From Scortum barcoo (lineage: Eukaryota; Chordata; Actinopteri; Centrarchiformes; Terapontidae), in NCBI GenBank assembly GCA_023238725.1, contig CM041538.1, positions 7,543,380-7,607,379 of the forward strand: a DNA stretch of 64,000 bases. Direction: 5' to 3'. The position numbers and the translations under genes were made by a program. Below the pieces are notes generated by a model, which saw only the letters and a list, made by a program, of their open reading frames with translations, ran no database searches and was not told where the DNA came from. Positions 1-14,900 of the stretch are shown in pieces (the first letter of the stretch is position 1; each line of letters starts with the position of its first letter).

Positions 1-2469
1 CATTGACAAAGAAACTGTGATTCATGTGGATTGTAAGTTCAGGGGCTGACTATCACCCCCAATACCAAAACAGCAGTTTTGATTTGGTTTATTCCTACTA
101 CAAATATATTAAATAAATTTATTGTGTTGCTGGTGTTTACTCAGTCAGAAAAGTAGGATAGATTTTCCCAGTATATATTGGGGATTCACTGAGTTCCAAG
201 GATGTTATATCTTTATCTTTTATCCTCAGTTTTTGAAAGTCAATTACAATTTCACCTGTGAAAAAGTCAACGTCATCATTTGTATCCTCTTAATAATAGC
301 TGTGGTTCAGACTAATACAGGACTGCGTTTAAATAAACAGGTGTGAGTTTGTGTTGGTGTGTAGCTGCAGGTAACAAGAAGAAAAAAATATGATCCAGAA
401 GTCAAGTTTGAGTCTTATCTCAGTGGTTTAAAAAACACTCTCAAACACATCTAACACTTACATTATACTACCTATAAGGTTATCAAAGCAGAAGTCATTT
501 TAATAAATAGTTGCTGCAATCATGAGGTAAACAGTGGAGTTAAGCTCTTTGTGGTAAAAGTAATTAATCAAGACTGCACCCTTCCCATGTTGGATTTCCA
601 GTACAGTTTAGTTTGGGGTGAAAACTGGTTAAATATTTTTTTGACAGACGACACTATGGTTTATAAAATTATAACAGGACCTGTTTAGATCAGGTTTGAC
701 TATATGTGGTCATCTTCAAAACTTCAAAAGGAGGGTGGAAGTGTGGACTTAAGTCACTCATCACCTCCTTAATGCATTTCCCCCTCTTGGTAATGTCTCA
801 GTTAAATGGCCTGTTATTCAGCTTCCTACAGCAGAGAGCTTACATACTGAGCGCATGGTGGGTAACAATGCAGGGGGTTATATTGATTCAGCTCAAGTTA
901 AGGCCAGTGCAACAAGTTCAAGAGATGACTCATTCGACCTTTCAACTTCACAGAAAATATGGCTTCTTGAATTGACTGCACTGGGAAAGATTTGGCCCTT
1001 GCCTTGGCAGCACAGATGAAATTTGTGAATATTATCATTTCACTGCATGAATGGCTCGGTTTCTTTCGCCGCTGTTGTTGTGGCGAAGGCGGTGGTGTGC
1101 TCACAGTTTCCATGTGTCTGTGTGTGGGAGTCCAGAGGAACTAACAGCTGTTTCTTTCTTCATGTCTCCCTCTGTGCCCATCTCCTGCTCTGATGAGGGA
1201 TAAGGATGCTCCCCATCATAACCTCTCGCTATAGCAACGATTCAGAATAGTAAATAAAATAGTCCAATGTTTGTTTTCAGCTAAACTACTGAATATTGTA
1301 CCTTTTTATAGTGGGAAATTGTATTGGGTATTAGCAGTACTGCCTGAACAATAAATAGTTTCCTTGACCACGAGGGATTTCCTGCTAACTCCTTAATGTT
1401 ATCAAGTGATGGAGACTGCTGTTCAAGTATGTAATCTTCAGTCAGTCTCTGCTTTCAAGTGGATGAATTTTCTCCTGACCGAAAATGGACCCTCGATTTT
1501 TAGATTAAAACGATTTGTCCTGCTGTTTAATGTAATGAGTTTATTCCAAATCTTCTTAAGCAATGATAAACATATTGCAACGAACTCAGCTGACCTCTCT
1601 TTGAGAAACTTCAGTTATCTATCCTGTTTACTTTGTTTGCTCTCTGTACTTTGTGTATTCATATGTGAGAGCCTCTTTGAAAGCTTTTTTCTTGGGCAGA
1701 GCAACAGTGTGCTAAGCCAGGTTTGGTTCTAAAGATATGAGAGATAATGTGTGTTACAACTAACTAATGCCTTCAATAGGACCATAATTTCAAGAATCAA
1801 GATGAGCTCCAATTTTTTGGTTTTGGTTGTTTCTTTCTAACTTGACTCTTATAAGTCCTTTTGTAGAAAAGGGTATAGTTACATCACATGCAGTATTGCT
1901 TTGTATTGTATAGCAGTAATTAGGGCTGGTTGATAATTAAATATTATTGGTTACTGTCCCTGTATACATTGATAATTGTCAGATATGGTAGCTCACATAC
2001 TTTTGGACATTATAGATGTTTTGTTTTAAGAAAACACTAAAAGAAACACTGGACTTTAACACTAATGAGTAATTTTTGTTTTACATCTTACATCTACCAG
2101 AACATGATGTGCAGTTGTTCCATATGTTTCATGCTACATTTTTTTCCATGACAAAGGATTATGATAATCCCATTGGCTGACCAAAGGCCAGTAGTGTCAG
2201 TCTTATCTCAAAAATGTAACTCGAGCCTTCTGCTCAGAGCTTTCCTAATAGAGCTTTTAGTTGAAAACATTTGGCTCATTTCTTTGAACTCCATGGCTGT
2301 TACATAAATATAGCACATACTCATCATTGCAGAGGCCTGGACAGTGAACTGCATGTTATTGCTTGCCATTAATATACTCTATCTCTCTTTTTTTCCCCTC
2401 CTCCTCCCCCCCTCTGTCTCTACAACATTCTCCTCTTTCTTTTCCTGTCCCTCTGTCTCTCCAATTTAG
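1..2469 (+). other. 3' part of an upstream col27a1 intron
   Basis: I see no Gly-X-Y exon on either strand and no other gene. The sequence is AT-rich with scattered short ORFs lacking any recognisable family. It ends in a long pyrimidine tract (about 2381-2467) and the AG acceptor of window exon 1. The previous exon lies upstream of the window. Confidence 0.7.
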
Positions 2470-2523
2470 GGTCCTCCTGGTCCCCCTGGCTTACCTGGTC
2501 CTCCAGGAAAAAGAGGCTCTCGG
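2470..2523 (+). CDS. col27a1: col27a1 window exon 1 (54 bp)
   Basis: 18 codons: GPPGPPGLPGPPGKRGSR, a perfect Gly-X-Y run near the start of the helix. Acceptor tttag after a CT-rich tract; strong donor gtgagt. The next intron (2524-5976, 3.45 kb) holds an imperfect GACA/GATA-like tract near 4059-4096, a short telomere-like CCCTAA pair near 4530, and a TC microsatellite at its end. I see no further exon in it. Confidence 0.9.
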
Positions 2524-5500
2524 GTGAGTAACCTTCACAAAGGTGATGGTGCACAGGCAGCATGCAGCAAAGTTGGTATCTGTTGGTCAGGAGGAGCATT
2601 TTGATCATCTCACTATATGTAACAGCGGGATGGAAATAAGAATAAACTCACTTTAAAATAGTGGATGCATTTTTTGCAGTTTTTTGTTTTTTCTCTTTTC
2701 GTGCAGTAGAAAACTCTGCATATATGTGTACAGAGAATTTCAGTAGGTCGATCCAACATAATTTGAACAAGAATACCTTGTGGAAGGAAAACAGAGAGGA
2801 GAAAGAAGATAGCTGTGTACAAGAAATGCTGCTTTGCTGAGATATAAACTGAAGATGCTGGTCTCATGATAGCATCAGAAATTATCTCTAAGTCACTCTA
2901 CAGAGTTTAAGATCTGTTCTAGTCTTTATTGGCCTTTAAGGCAGCGAACTTGCTAATCAACAGCACCAACACATTCACTGAAGGCTTAACCATTTGTGTT
3001 TTCGTCTTTTGTTGTGGCAGCCAGCAGGCACTGGCCATGTGTGTTTTGCTTGTATTTACCATCGCAATCCAGCTGCAACTGTCGGGAACGAGGCGCTGAC
3101 AGACATGTTTGTGGTCAGCGTGATCTCAGGAACAAGCCTCGCTTTGTGAAATCACATGACAAATAGATGGCTTTGAGGACACAGGCAGCGTTGTTTACTT
3201 GTCCGCACCTTTGGAGCAATCAAGGTTGAGCGGCCAAACTGTTCCAGATGCAACCAGCAGTGGCGTCGGCGGCAAAGGCGGCGTTCCCACTCTGATCGTG
3301 GGTCTGCAATGTGTGCAACTGCTTAGGCTGTCATGATGCAATGCTGCGTTCATGCCACGAGCCCTGGAGGCATCTTTAAACAGAGCAAAACACATTTTGC
3401 TAAATGGATGTGGTATGTGTTCGAGGGAAGGTGTATAAATAGTTTGCTCTTGATCTCTGTAGAAGCTCTACCCTGCAGAGCAACTTCTTTTTGGCTAATT
3501 TAACTCAGGGAATGTAAATATATACAGTGTTTATGGAAGACAACATGCAATAAAATGAACATAATGCCTGATTACCTTTAGACCATTCTGAACACCTGCC
3601 TTGAAACCATGTCAGATAATAATTCTCACGGAAATATGCGGTTGCATGTTTTTGTGCATGAGCTAGGCTGTTTCTGTTTGTGTAAGTTATATGTGCATGC
3701 AGTGGTTGTCCGTGTGAGTTCATAGCTAACTGTCTACATCAGTTTATAGTAACATACAGATGTAGCGGTTTCCCTTTTGCTTCTTTTCCCCTCATAGCAG
3801 AGAAAAAAACAGCCCTGCGTTAAAACAGTGCAGGGAGCTGTGTTGGTGGGGGCTTGTTGTTTAGGAGGCCAGAGAGACAATGAAAGATGAAAGATTTTAG
3901 GCAGGTTCGCCGTTTTTGCTCGAGCGACCCTGCGTTGGTATCCTGTGTCAACGGACCGACTTCCAATGAAATGAATCAGAGAGCTGTGTTTTCTCATGCA
4001 GGGCTCAATGTGGCCTCCTGCTCTGCTGTATCTTAACAGAGAGCACAATGGGCAGACCAGAAGGCAGATAGACAGGAAGACAGGCTGGTAGACAGTAAAA
4101 CATGTCTCCTGGTAAAAGGCTTGGAAAGCACATAGCCGATACAGAACGTACTCCTAACCCCATAGGCTAAGTCATAAAGTGGAGACAGAGGGAGGCTTGG
4201 AATCATTATGTGGTGGGAAGCTGAGGGCAATGTGCGAGGCCGTGGTTGTGCATATGCACTCTCGGAAGCAGACTCATTTTGCTGACTGTAATTGTCCACG
4301 TTATCAGACGATGAACCAAGGCTTACCATTTGGTTCGGGCATTTATTGTGGAAATTCTTTTTATTCTAAGCAGTCCCTGAAGGCACCACTTTAGATATTG
4401 GATGCAGTAATTAATTATTAAGTATTTAATGAAGCAAAAGGCTGCAGTGAAGTTTTGTATTGCTTTTTTTCCATTTTGCAATAAAGCAACTTTTTTTTTA
4501 CTATTTAATATTTCCTGGCCAAATACTTATAACCCTAACCCTATCACACCACAGTAATTGCCATAGAAATTGGTTAATTTTGTCTTCGAGGCTGGCTGAA
4601 GTTAAAAGTTTTGTTAATTTAAGATTGCCTTATCACACTTGATGTTTTATCTACCAAAACATCAAACCTATTGATGACCCTAACCCTGTAACAGCATCAA
4701 GATTTACTTTGAATTCTTTCATTTTCAGTGGGCAACATGCTCTTGTGGAACCCAGGCTCAGATTATTGACATTAAAAATGACAGTGAGAAAGAGTGAAGG
4801 AGATCTTTCTGGCTCTTGGCTGTGGCGCAGAGAAAACTTGGCCCGCAAGCAGCAGGGTCACAGATGTGCAGGAATGTAGTGTATTCTTTGTGTGTGCGTC
4901 CATAAGAATCTAGTTGTAGGCGTGCAAGGTTGTGCATTCATCGCATACCTGTGATGTTCAAGGACTGAAATGCAATGAGAGCAAACTTGATACAACAAAA
5001 CATATGTATCTTTATTGTAAGCATGTATGGTATATGCAGTTCTGTGGAAAGTTGGGTTACCAGGGTAACTAATTTTACAGGTTGGCCCACCCCCTCTTAT
5101 AACTGCCTCTGGCTTCAAATACTGTATTCTCAAGTATTTCTTCCATGTGCCCTAACACATGCAAGCTGAGCAGTGCTGTGAGATACCTCACTCAGTCCTG
5201 GTAGCCAAATGTTCTCCTTTGAACCCACACTGAGGACTGAGAGTGCCAGTGAAGGTGTAGTTAAGGCGGTAAAATTGAATAAATGTACGAGGGGGTTCCC
5301 AGCTGGCAGCGGTACACATATCACTCAATGAAATGTCCTTAATCACCAAGTCCAAAGAGCCAGTCACTGTGGATGTGGATAATAAATCTAACACTAAGTC
5401 CCTGCACAACACCAACGGTCAGGGCTGGCTGTGAGGGAGCTGCATCAGTTCCACCATCCACAGTCTACTGGGCCGGTACGGGGCTCCCTCCTCACTCCAT

Positions 5501-5922
5501 GCAGGACAGCTGTGAGACTGAGCGGGGAGAAGACGTACAGCAGCATGTTCACGTTAATGAGCCAGTATGTCCGCTCCTTGCAGTGTGTCTTCCTTTTTTT
5601 GTAAAAGTGGAGTAGAGGACACTGACCGTTTGTGCACTGACATTTACAGATCCCCACCTGAATCTCTCCAACACTGGGTGAAGCATTTTGGGACTGTGCA
5701 TCCACTCCTAGAGAGGGAGCGCTCCACAGTTTAACGTACCAGGAACATGCACTGCATGTAATGACGGCAGAAACATTATGTCAGTGTTAGTTTGTGTAAC
5801 TGTTTCCAAGAATTCTTTCATTTTTATCTCTGTTTAGTTCAGATTGCTATATTTAGCTGACTTATGACTCATCTCTAATAATGAGCTGTTGTTATCAACA
5901 ATACGCTATATGTTAATGTTAT

Positions 5923-5963
<41 letters not shown>

Positions 5964-8900
5964 GCATCTGTTTCAGGGTGCCCCTGGTCCACATGGAAGC
6001 CCCGGACAGCCTGGACCACCTGACCTAGGCCCAAGGTGAGTGGCCTTCTCCCATTGAAGGGAGACATAAATATCTCCCTGAGAGTAGCAGACAGGGTCCT
6101 GCATAGTATCTGTGTGTGTGTGGATGAGCCAGATAAGTTTCCTCAGAGCTAGAACCAGCTGAGCCAAAGAGCACGACCAGAGTAAATCAATTTAAAAAGA
6201 GTTGAAGAGTGCTGTGTTTTGCATTGATACCACAGACAAGGCCACACACACCTTTCTTTCTTCCACATAATGACTTGCTTATTCAGAGACACTTACTTAA
6301 GGAACAGCCCAACTTTTGTAAAATGTTTAGTTAGATTTCCTGGAAAATGCTCTCACTGAATCTGAGCAGTGACAAGAATATTGCTGAGAGAGCTAATCCC
6401 ATTTAATAAACACCCACATAAACATTCAGTCCTAGTTCAATCAAAGTACAAAATACCAGCTAAGAAAGAGGTGGAGGAGGGTGGAAGGTGGCTATAGCTG
6501 CAAACAGTGTTGACAGGGGTGTAATCAGCAGAGTAAACAATGTTGGGTTATATTACAGTATAATGCAGAATGAGCCAGTTATTGTAAGTATATCACAGAC
6601 AGCTGATGCCAATCAGCCAGTACAGGCAAGACTACATTGTTTTTTCAGAACTAATGCTTCATCTAATTGAATGAATCTACTTTTTTCATAATGATGGCAT
6701 GTTCAGTGCCTGTGCTCGGTCAAAAGACAACACATCACAAGTCTCAGTAGCAGGCACACCTCCTAACATGTTTAATCAAGCCACGGGGAAAGGAAAAACT
6801 GACACAGAATATTTTTTTATTTTTGGAAAATGCCCTGTGGGTATGTTATAAGTGTTTCTCAAGCATAGCCCATAGGCTGAATGAGGCTGGGGAGGAACTA
6901 AGGCATCCAAAATGTGAACATAAAACTCACATTTATAGACTTAAGTGGCACATAAGAGTGTACAGAATTTGTAATGGGTTTTAGTTTATGTTGCAATAGA
7001 ACTGCACAGGTACAAGTTTAATTTCACCACGATGGACACGGGCAGAGAATGTAGCTTTTAGTACCTTTTGTCAATGTTATGAAGTGAGATTTATGTATAT
7101 CAGATTTCTAGGAAAAGTCAAAACAATGTGCATATGTTTGCAATACTGTATATGTAAGGATGTAGAAAATGTCAATGGTCTTGTGTTCTTTTAATTTATG
7201 TCTCCATATGTGTTCTACTCAAATAGAAGTCCACTTGATCTGCTGAGATGAAAGATTTTTGTCATGAAGTTCAAGAAAAAGAACCATTCCAGTCACACAG
7301 ACCACTTGGGTTGATGATATACTTTGGCATGCTGCCTTTAAAGTTAAAGTCTTCATGTACTTTCACATCCCTGTAATTTCCTATCATATTAGTGGTGATA
7401 AATCTATTGTTTATAATGGCACAGTTAATTGAGATTTCAAAGAAGGGGGTGACAGGCTTGAGCTCTCTCTTTTGCCTGAGGAAGTTTACTGTGATTACAC
7501 AGATTTGCCTGCCAATCATCAATCAGATGGCAATGTCATTACTACAAGAAATCAAAGGACACTGTATCTAGCTTGGAGCCAAGTCTTTGACTTCTTTCTG
7601 AGCAGCTTATCTGTTTTTGTCATTTGTGACCGAAACCCCACTCCTCTCCTGGGTGGGCAAGACACCAGACTCTGTTTATGGTCATATTGTTCCCTGTTGG
7701 CACGTTTCTTCACTATTGTGTGTGTGTGTGTGTGTGTGCCTGAGTGTGTATGTGTGTAAATACACTTCCTTAGTCCTTAGTCATCACGTACAGTCAGACC
7801 TTTATACCTTTTCCTCCTGCATATCTCAAAAAATCATTGAGTCAACAGTTGCTTAGGAATTAAAACCAAGTTAACGCTTATTCAACAGAAAAAGGACCTT
7901 TTAAACGTGACAAAATGTGAAAAATCTTCACTGCATATGTTTCTATTTATATTCTCCATGAAAAACCATCAAAAACACAGTGCAAAAGCAGTTAGCTAAT
8001 GCTAGTTGACAAGTTGGGACCTGTTGCTCATCCCTGTTGCACATGTGTGTTTGGGCGCACTTAAGGGGGTATAGGGGACCAAATGTGCCGAGTGGTGTGG
8101 TGGTTGTTTGTGTGTGTGTGTGTGTGTGTATATGATGTGACAAAATTATCTTAATTTTGACATTACATCTAGTGTTTAAAAGTAGCATGTTTAAACTTTA
8201 GGCCCGAACATGACCCAAACCCACATTATGCACGTGTAGTGTGCCTGACCATCGCCTCGGTTTGTCAATCCTCTGAGGCTCAGCTCGCTTTGTGAACCTC
8301 CTTGAGGATGCCTCTGCAGCTCATGTCACTCGCCCCACAAGATACTGCCGCCACTGAATTGTCCCTTAAGTCCGGTACACTCACAGAAGTTTTTATCAAA
8401 TGGCAAATGGTATCGATTACAGCAGAGTCTGACGTGTTGCTCCCTAAAGAGCCGATCTGAAGCGCGTGCAAGTTGGGATTAAATAAGACTCAGCCAGATG
8501 TAGGCAAGCATGATAATAATGAGCCAGTGTGTTGTCACAGTGTTGCAGGAAAGACTGGACGGGACGAGGGTGGCTGCTGGCCTGAATGACATACCCCTTA
8601 GCCTATGTTGTTGTTGTTCCCCTGGTTTTCTCCACATGGCATGCTAGTCCCGCCTCATTGGCAGTGACACTGGCTTCATATAAATGGAGAAGGAAAGGGG
8701 GGAAAAAAAGCACATTTTTAAAGCTCTGGTAAGCTATTCCCAGCATAGGACCAGATGTAAAGGACTACTTTGGTACAACTGAGCAAGGATGTGGTCAGCT
8801 CCATGCAGAAGGCTGTGGTCACTGTGGTCCCCACTGACTACCACAGAATGGCTGCGTGCACCATGCAGTCAGCGGGGGAACAGCTGTGCCATAGGAGCAG

Positions 8901-11900
8901 AGACAAAGCATAAGCGGATGGTCTAACCTCCTTTCCTTTGTCTTAGATGTGAAACTTTTTGCTTGTAGGTTGATAGGTGCTCACTTGGAATTATAGTTCG
9001 AACATACACAGCTAAGGAGGAGACAAAGGGATGTTTTGTTTTTCGTTCCTGATTAGTCAAACAGCACAGGGAGTTAGATGGACACTCTGAACTTGCTGGG
9101 ACACTGTGCACATTTGGCCCGTGGCCTCCAATTGGTCATTATGAAATATGGGTCCGCCGTGTACACATGCAAAACCAAAATCAGCGTATCTAACACCACA
9201 GTGGCCTGTCAGTGACTCACTTTCACATCCCCAACCCCTTTCTGGAGGCGGAATAGGGATTGAGAGGCTCTTTGTCTCAGTTTGGGAAAAAAATCTCCGG
9301 TTGAAATGTGTTTGTGACCAGGACATCCACAGAGGGATATCGTCCCTGATGCTGAGCTTAGTTGACATGTGTTTTAAGCATAGTCTGAAATGTTATGACG
9401 ATGTGCATGCAGGACTTAAAAGAGCTTTTCAATCTCCTTCATGCACTGCTGATTATTTTTTTCAAACAGACAGGAGCCCTGGTTTTATGCTGTGGTAGAA
9501 TTTCTTCTCTCCCACACCCAGGCTTTTCTGTGCCTCACTGGCTGTCAGTCAAAACTATGGAACCATGACGCTCAAAATCCAAGGAGGTAATACCCGTTTG
9601 GAGAAGGCATGGGCAGCTTTAGAGGACAACGTTCATATTCAAGGTGTCAGACAATGGCTTAGCACCTCACACCAGAACCGGCAGAAAATCTTAGATAATA
9701 CATTTCACACACAGCAGTTGATACAACACCTCATCAAATGTGCACGCCACATTTGTAAACAGTCAGAGAAGATATTATGGTGTATTTATTGATGCTGGTT
9801 TTGATGTTTTTTCCGTTTACTGTCCTCCACTGTCATTTTTACTGTCTGTACTTTATTTCTGGTCATTTGTGTTTGGTCATCAGTTGTACAGATTAATATG
9901 TGTGTGTTGTTTCTCCTGTCCCACTGGAACAGCAAACCTGAGCATTAAATTTACAGTGTTGACAGCAGCTAGTCAGATTAACTAGTAAAAAATTAACTAG
10001 TTAAAAACACTGATGCGTTGGACAACACCTCTGTGCATGCAGCACTATCTGTAAAGATGTTTGAGTTCAAACTCTATTTTTAGTTTCATGACAATAGAAA
10101 AGATTTTATTACCCCAGTCCACATCAGTTTGAGAGGAAAAGTCCCGAGACCTCTGGCTGCTGAAATGTAATATTGCTGTTCTGTGGAAACACACTTAACA
10201 TGAGCTCCGTTTTGGCAGACTCTCTGACTTGTTCTCCTCCTTGTGGGAATTGCACATGTGGTCTGGGATGACAGAGGCTGAGTGAGGTCCGGATCCTCAA
10301 AGGCATTTGTACTTCATTGCTAAGTGTTACTGTCTTGCTTGGTCACTGTGAAGAAATATGGAAATGTCAAATCTGCAGTGATCTCTAGAAAATAAATGTC
10401 TGTAAGATGTAGCCTTCTCTGGACCTTTTTTTAATTTATTGCTATTCACTGATGTCAGTAAATTGCGTGGGTTAAACCGTTCACAGACTGGCTTCAGACC
10501 GCGACAGCTCCACATTAAGGACCAACCACAGAAAGGTTCGCAAAGCAAAAGCGGTCTCTTCAAAGATGAATTGTCATCACACATACTCAGTCTGGTGTAT
10601 CTTACTGTTATTGAAGAAGACACCCATCATCTAAAGCCTTAAGTGTCGTTTATGAAACTAAGCAAAAAAACTGTTTTAACCATAGACTGTAGAGAAAAAA
10701 AGCATCTTCACTTGTACATTTCTAAAGGGAAATTTTGAGGTTTGTAACTTTTCTTCCTGCTGACATCTGGTCATTTGTTTAGAGCCACAACATCCTTATT
10801 TGAACATCAGTGTGGTAAACACCGCAGCTGGCCACTTTGCTGCTTAGGTTAAAGCCTGAATATAATAGAAAGCATTCAGTTCTCAAAACATAAAATTTGC
10901 AACTGAAATATTCTTTTTTTTTAATCAACAAACTCAAAATCCCTTCTCAGTTATCTTAGTTATCATACTTTAATGGCAAATACTCACAATGACAACATAT
11001 TTTTAGCTATTTATGCATAAAACATATCTATCTTGATATTGTGACATTATCAAAGTACATTCACTGTGTTATTCTGTTGTTCATTACTGGGTTTGGGCTC
11101 GTGAAATGTCTGGCTTACTTTATGGGTTAAAGGGAGACACATCTGTTTTGCAACAGGAAGTAATGAGTTTATAGGCAAAGCCATCGAGAACTTGAGAAAG
11201 AAAAACTCTTCCTACTTATTTTTACTTCCTTATTCAAAAATCTAAATAATTTATTTTTAATAAAATAACAAGCTCTGACATTAGGTGTGGCCAGGGATGA
11301 CTGTATCTAAATAAAACATAGAAGAACTGCACCCTTACCCTGTGACCTTGTTTCTGTTCTAGGGTTCAAAGGGAGACCCTGGGCTGTCTCCAGGACAGGC
11401 TCCATCAGGAGAGAAGGTAAAAATCTGCCTTTAGCCTCTGTGTCAGTCTCCCTGTCCCCCTGTGCTGCTTTGTCTATTCCTCTCAGCCCCCCTCTGCTGT
11501 TAAATATTGTGAAAAGGGTCCTTAAATGTTGTCTCAGATCATACAGTGTAACATATTAAGCAATAAACATATTCAACAGACCTGCATATTATGAGTCAGC
11601 AGTGCTTTCTAACTTGTGTGTGATGAAAAATGGATTTTTCCATTTCATCTGATAAAATGTTTTCTGTATATATTTGTTAAAAGTGTGCAATCAGTCAGTC
11701 TGAGAGTCTGGTTTTCCCTCATCCCTCTTAATTCATTCAGCAACTACCTCTAAACCCCTCTTTCTGAATTTCTGTCTCATCCTATTATCATTTTGTCTGG
11801 CGTCACCACAGCTGGTCCCCCTTTACTCCCTGCTCTCTCCCCATCCTTGTCTCTTTGTCTTCCAGACATCAGCGCAGTAATTATTTTCCTGAGCAGCGCT

Positions 11901-14900
11901 GCTAAATGTCTTGAACTAATTAAGCTCCAAAAGTATCTTTTTTCCCCTTCAAGTTTTAATGCTCTCTGTGCTCCGAGAAATCCCCTAAAACCTCTTAAAA
12001 CCAAACATGTAGCGTGTGTCCCTATTTATCCAACTTCACCAACTTCATCCTGATGTCATCCCACAATTACTGCACAGCCTTCATCACTCAGTCGCTTACT
12101 TTTGTAGCAGTTGTTAGCCATTGCATCATTATCCCTCTTTTAGCATGTTTGTCTGTATGACAGTAATTTTCCATTTCCCCTTTTACCTACAGTTTTTTAA
12201 TTTTTTTGAGAATAGCAAAACATTCCTCAGCATATGATCTTCATCAGAAGCATCCTGAATATCTGACATCTTTAATATAAATAGATGGTTGACAATATCT
12301 CAAGTAGTAAAGCATTTATTAAGTGTCCATATCACTCGCCTGTAGAAAATCCATCACTTTTTCCTGCTCAAGATAAACAATGATTTTAAATATTGGATAG
12401 TCTTTTAGTCATCTGAGATTAAGAAAAAGGCTGGAGAATAAACTGGGAGAGGGCTAAAGCAATGAGATAAATTTCCTTTTGTAGCAAGTCTACAAATATT
12501 CATTGTTATAGTGCCTAAATAAAACTTTTTAAATAGATAAATTACTGCATTCACCTCTTTCTTTCATCTCTCTGTTGGTGCACATTGCATCCCACTTTTT
12601 TGCATGTGTTATCTTACTCTCTCTTTCATTTGTTCCAACAGGGTGACAGAGGTCCACCAGGTCTGCCTGGGCCTGATGGGTTCCCAGGTCCACTGGTAAG
12701 ATTTAGCATGTTAAACTGCTCGTGTTTGAATTGGTTCATACAAATGAAATGCTGAGTTAAGTGAGTGTTTGAGTTAAGCATGCATACATGCAAGACACAC
12801 ACACACACACACACGCTGTCAGTGTTCCTACTGTGTTATCCTCCAAGTGTTAGCCACAGCTTTAGCTGAGGCCTCCTAATGTGGTCAGTATTAGGTTACC
12901 CTGCACTAAAGCCCACTCTGCTCTCTGCCTGTCTTCAGCCTTTCTTTATCTTGATAGAAAGAAAATGTACATATACTCTGTATCTGTATATATGCAACAA
13001 ATGGCAACCTTTCAACCTTTTTTGCAACCTTTTCTCTGCATATATCTCCATCTGTGTCGCTGCCCTTCTCTCAGGCAGAGCCTCAGAGCTGGCTCTTGGG
13101 ATGTGGCACTGACTCTATTTCAACCTGATAGGCTTTGAGGTCAAGGTCAAAGGTCATCCAAAAGAGGAAAGGCACCCTGCACAGGGTCAGGAGGTCAATG
13201 ACATGCACAATATCCTATGCCTCCTCAGGTCACCAATTGTCATGCCTAAAGAAGGGGAAGTTCACGGACGCTGCTGTCCAAAAGAAGGACAGTTGCATCC
13301 TCCCTGTGTCCACTGGTGTGCACATATTCACATTCATGGCTTGAATCTGTAACTGAGATTTGTTTCTTACTCGCTTCAGTGTCAGTGTCACTTTGAAAAA
13401 GAGCAGACTTAATCTGCTATTGTAGGTCGTCCTGCAGCCCACATGGCCATGTCCACACAGTTGTCCAGGTAGCCTCTTACTACAGCTCTGAGTCTCCACA
13501 TAGCTGGCCTTCACCCTGCCTCCCAGGAGGCCATCCCAGTGTTTGCAGTAGCTGAACCTAATACACCCAGCACATGAACTGTGCCCCGTCAAGTATTTTC
13601 AGAGGAAATGACTGGCTCGCGGCCTGTGCTTGTTACCTCCAAGTGGGCTCTTTATTGAGTGTGAAGGTTCATGTGTCACAACCTTGGAAGCACACGACAG
13701 AGTCAATGGCACCGTTCAAGACGGTTTCTCGCTGCCCCAAAAAGATACTGACCTGGCCCTGACCTTGTGTTTTGGAGCTGTAAACATCTGTTGTTGATAA
13801 TCACGTCAAAGGAAAAAATATAAGGGCTTAAGAGAAGAAAAGCTCTGATTTACTGAACAATAAATCCTGTTTAGTTGTGCTTGTTTAACTAAATGCGGAA
13901 TTTGGCTGTAGCACAAAACTGACTGTGGATTAGAAAGAGACAGCTATTAATCTTGATTTTTAATAGAAAAAGGTTTAATAGAAAGTTTTTGTGTTTAATT
14001 ATTTAAGTTTCACGGGAAAAACAATGACAAATATGTCATTTTAATGAGCAGTCTTTTTGAAATAGGGAATTAAGCATTAAAACATAATTCAACACAATTT
14101 CATCTTCATCAGCATACAAGCCCACACACCACCACCAGTCTCACTCAGTCTCTGCCCCAACAGTAAAAGGGAGTACAAACCATATGGATCTTAATACTGA
14201 CCTCACCCCAGTCACCCCCATCACATCAGCCCAGTTCAGAGATCAGTAACTGTGACGGTAGGACACCAAAATGCTGGATGTAGGAAAAGGAGATCCAGGA
14301 TAATCCTAGATCCCTTAAGATCCTTCAGATGTCTCATTCTGGGATGGATGCTTGCTATAAATCCACTAAATTTATAGCAATAAATAAATTAAAATGGAGA
14401 GCTTAATTGAAATGTGCAGTAAGCCATCAAGTAGTCAATTAGCAGTTGTTTGATTGTTCTATTGTTAGTTCTTCCAGTTATTATACATTTTTAGCCATGG
14501 TAACAGCGAGGCTCTAGGGATGAACATATCGGTGGATCAGTCCACCACTTTGGTTTACATTGAAGTATAACTGCTATGATATGGATTGATATGAAATGTC
14601 ATACAGACATTCATGGTCCCCAGATGAGGATCATCTTAATGACTTTGATGATCCCTTGACTTTTCCTGAGATCTTTCTTTTCGTGAAATTAGTGACACAG
14701 CTATCGGATGCAATACCATGAAGTTTTGATAAAAATATTCGTGGTTCTCAGAGGATGATGCCTCATGACTCTGGTGATCCCCTGACTTCTACTTTAGCGC
14801 CACCAAGAGGTTTTGTATCAAAGTCTCAACAACTATCAAGTGAACTTGACTTTTTCTGTAGTGCCATCTTCAGGTCTAAAGTTTGATCTGAACTATAATG

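Noticed and set aside
13230..13592. 120-residue ORF on the - strand
   Set aside because: No domain, no collagen repeat and no Kozak or splice context; it lies in an intron and looks like chance.
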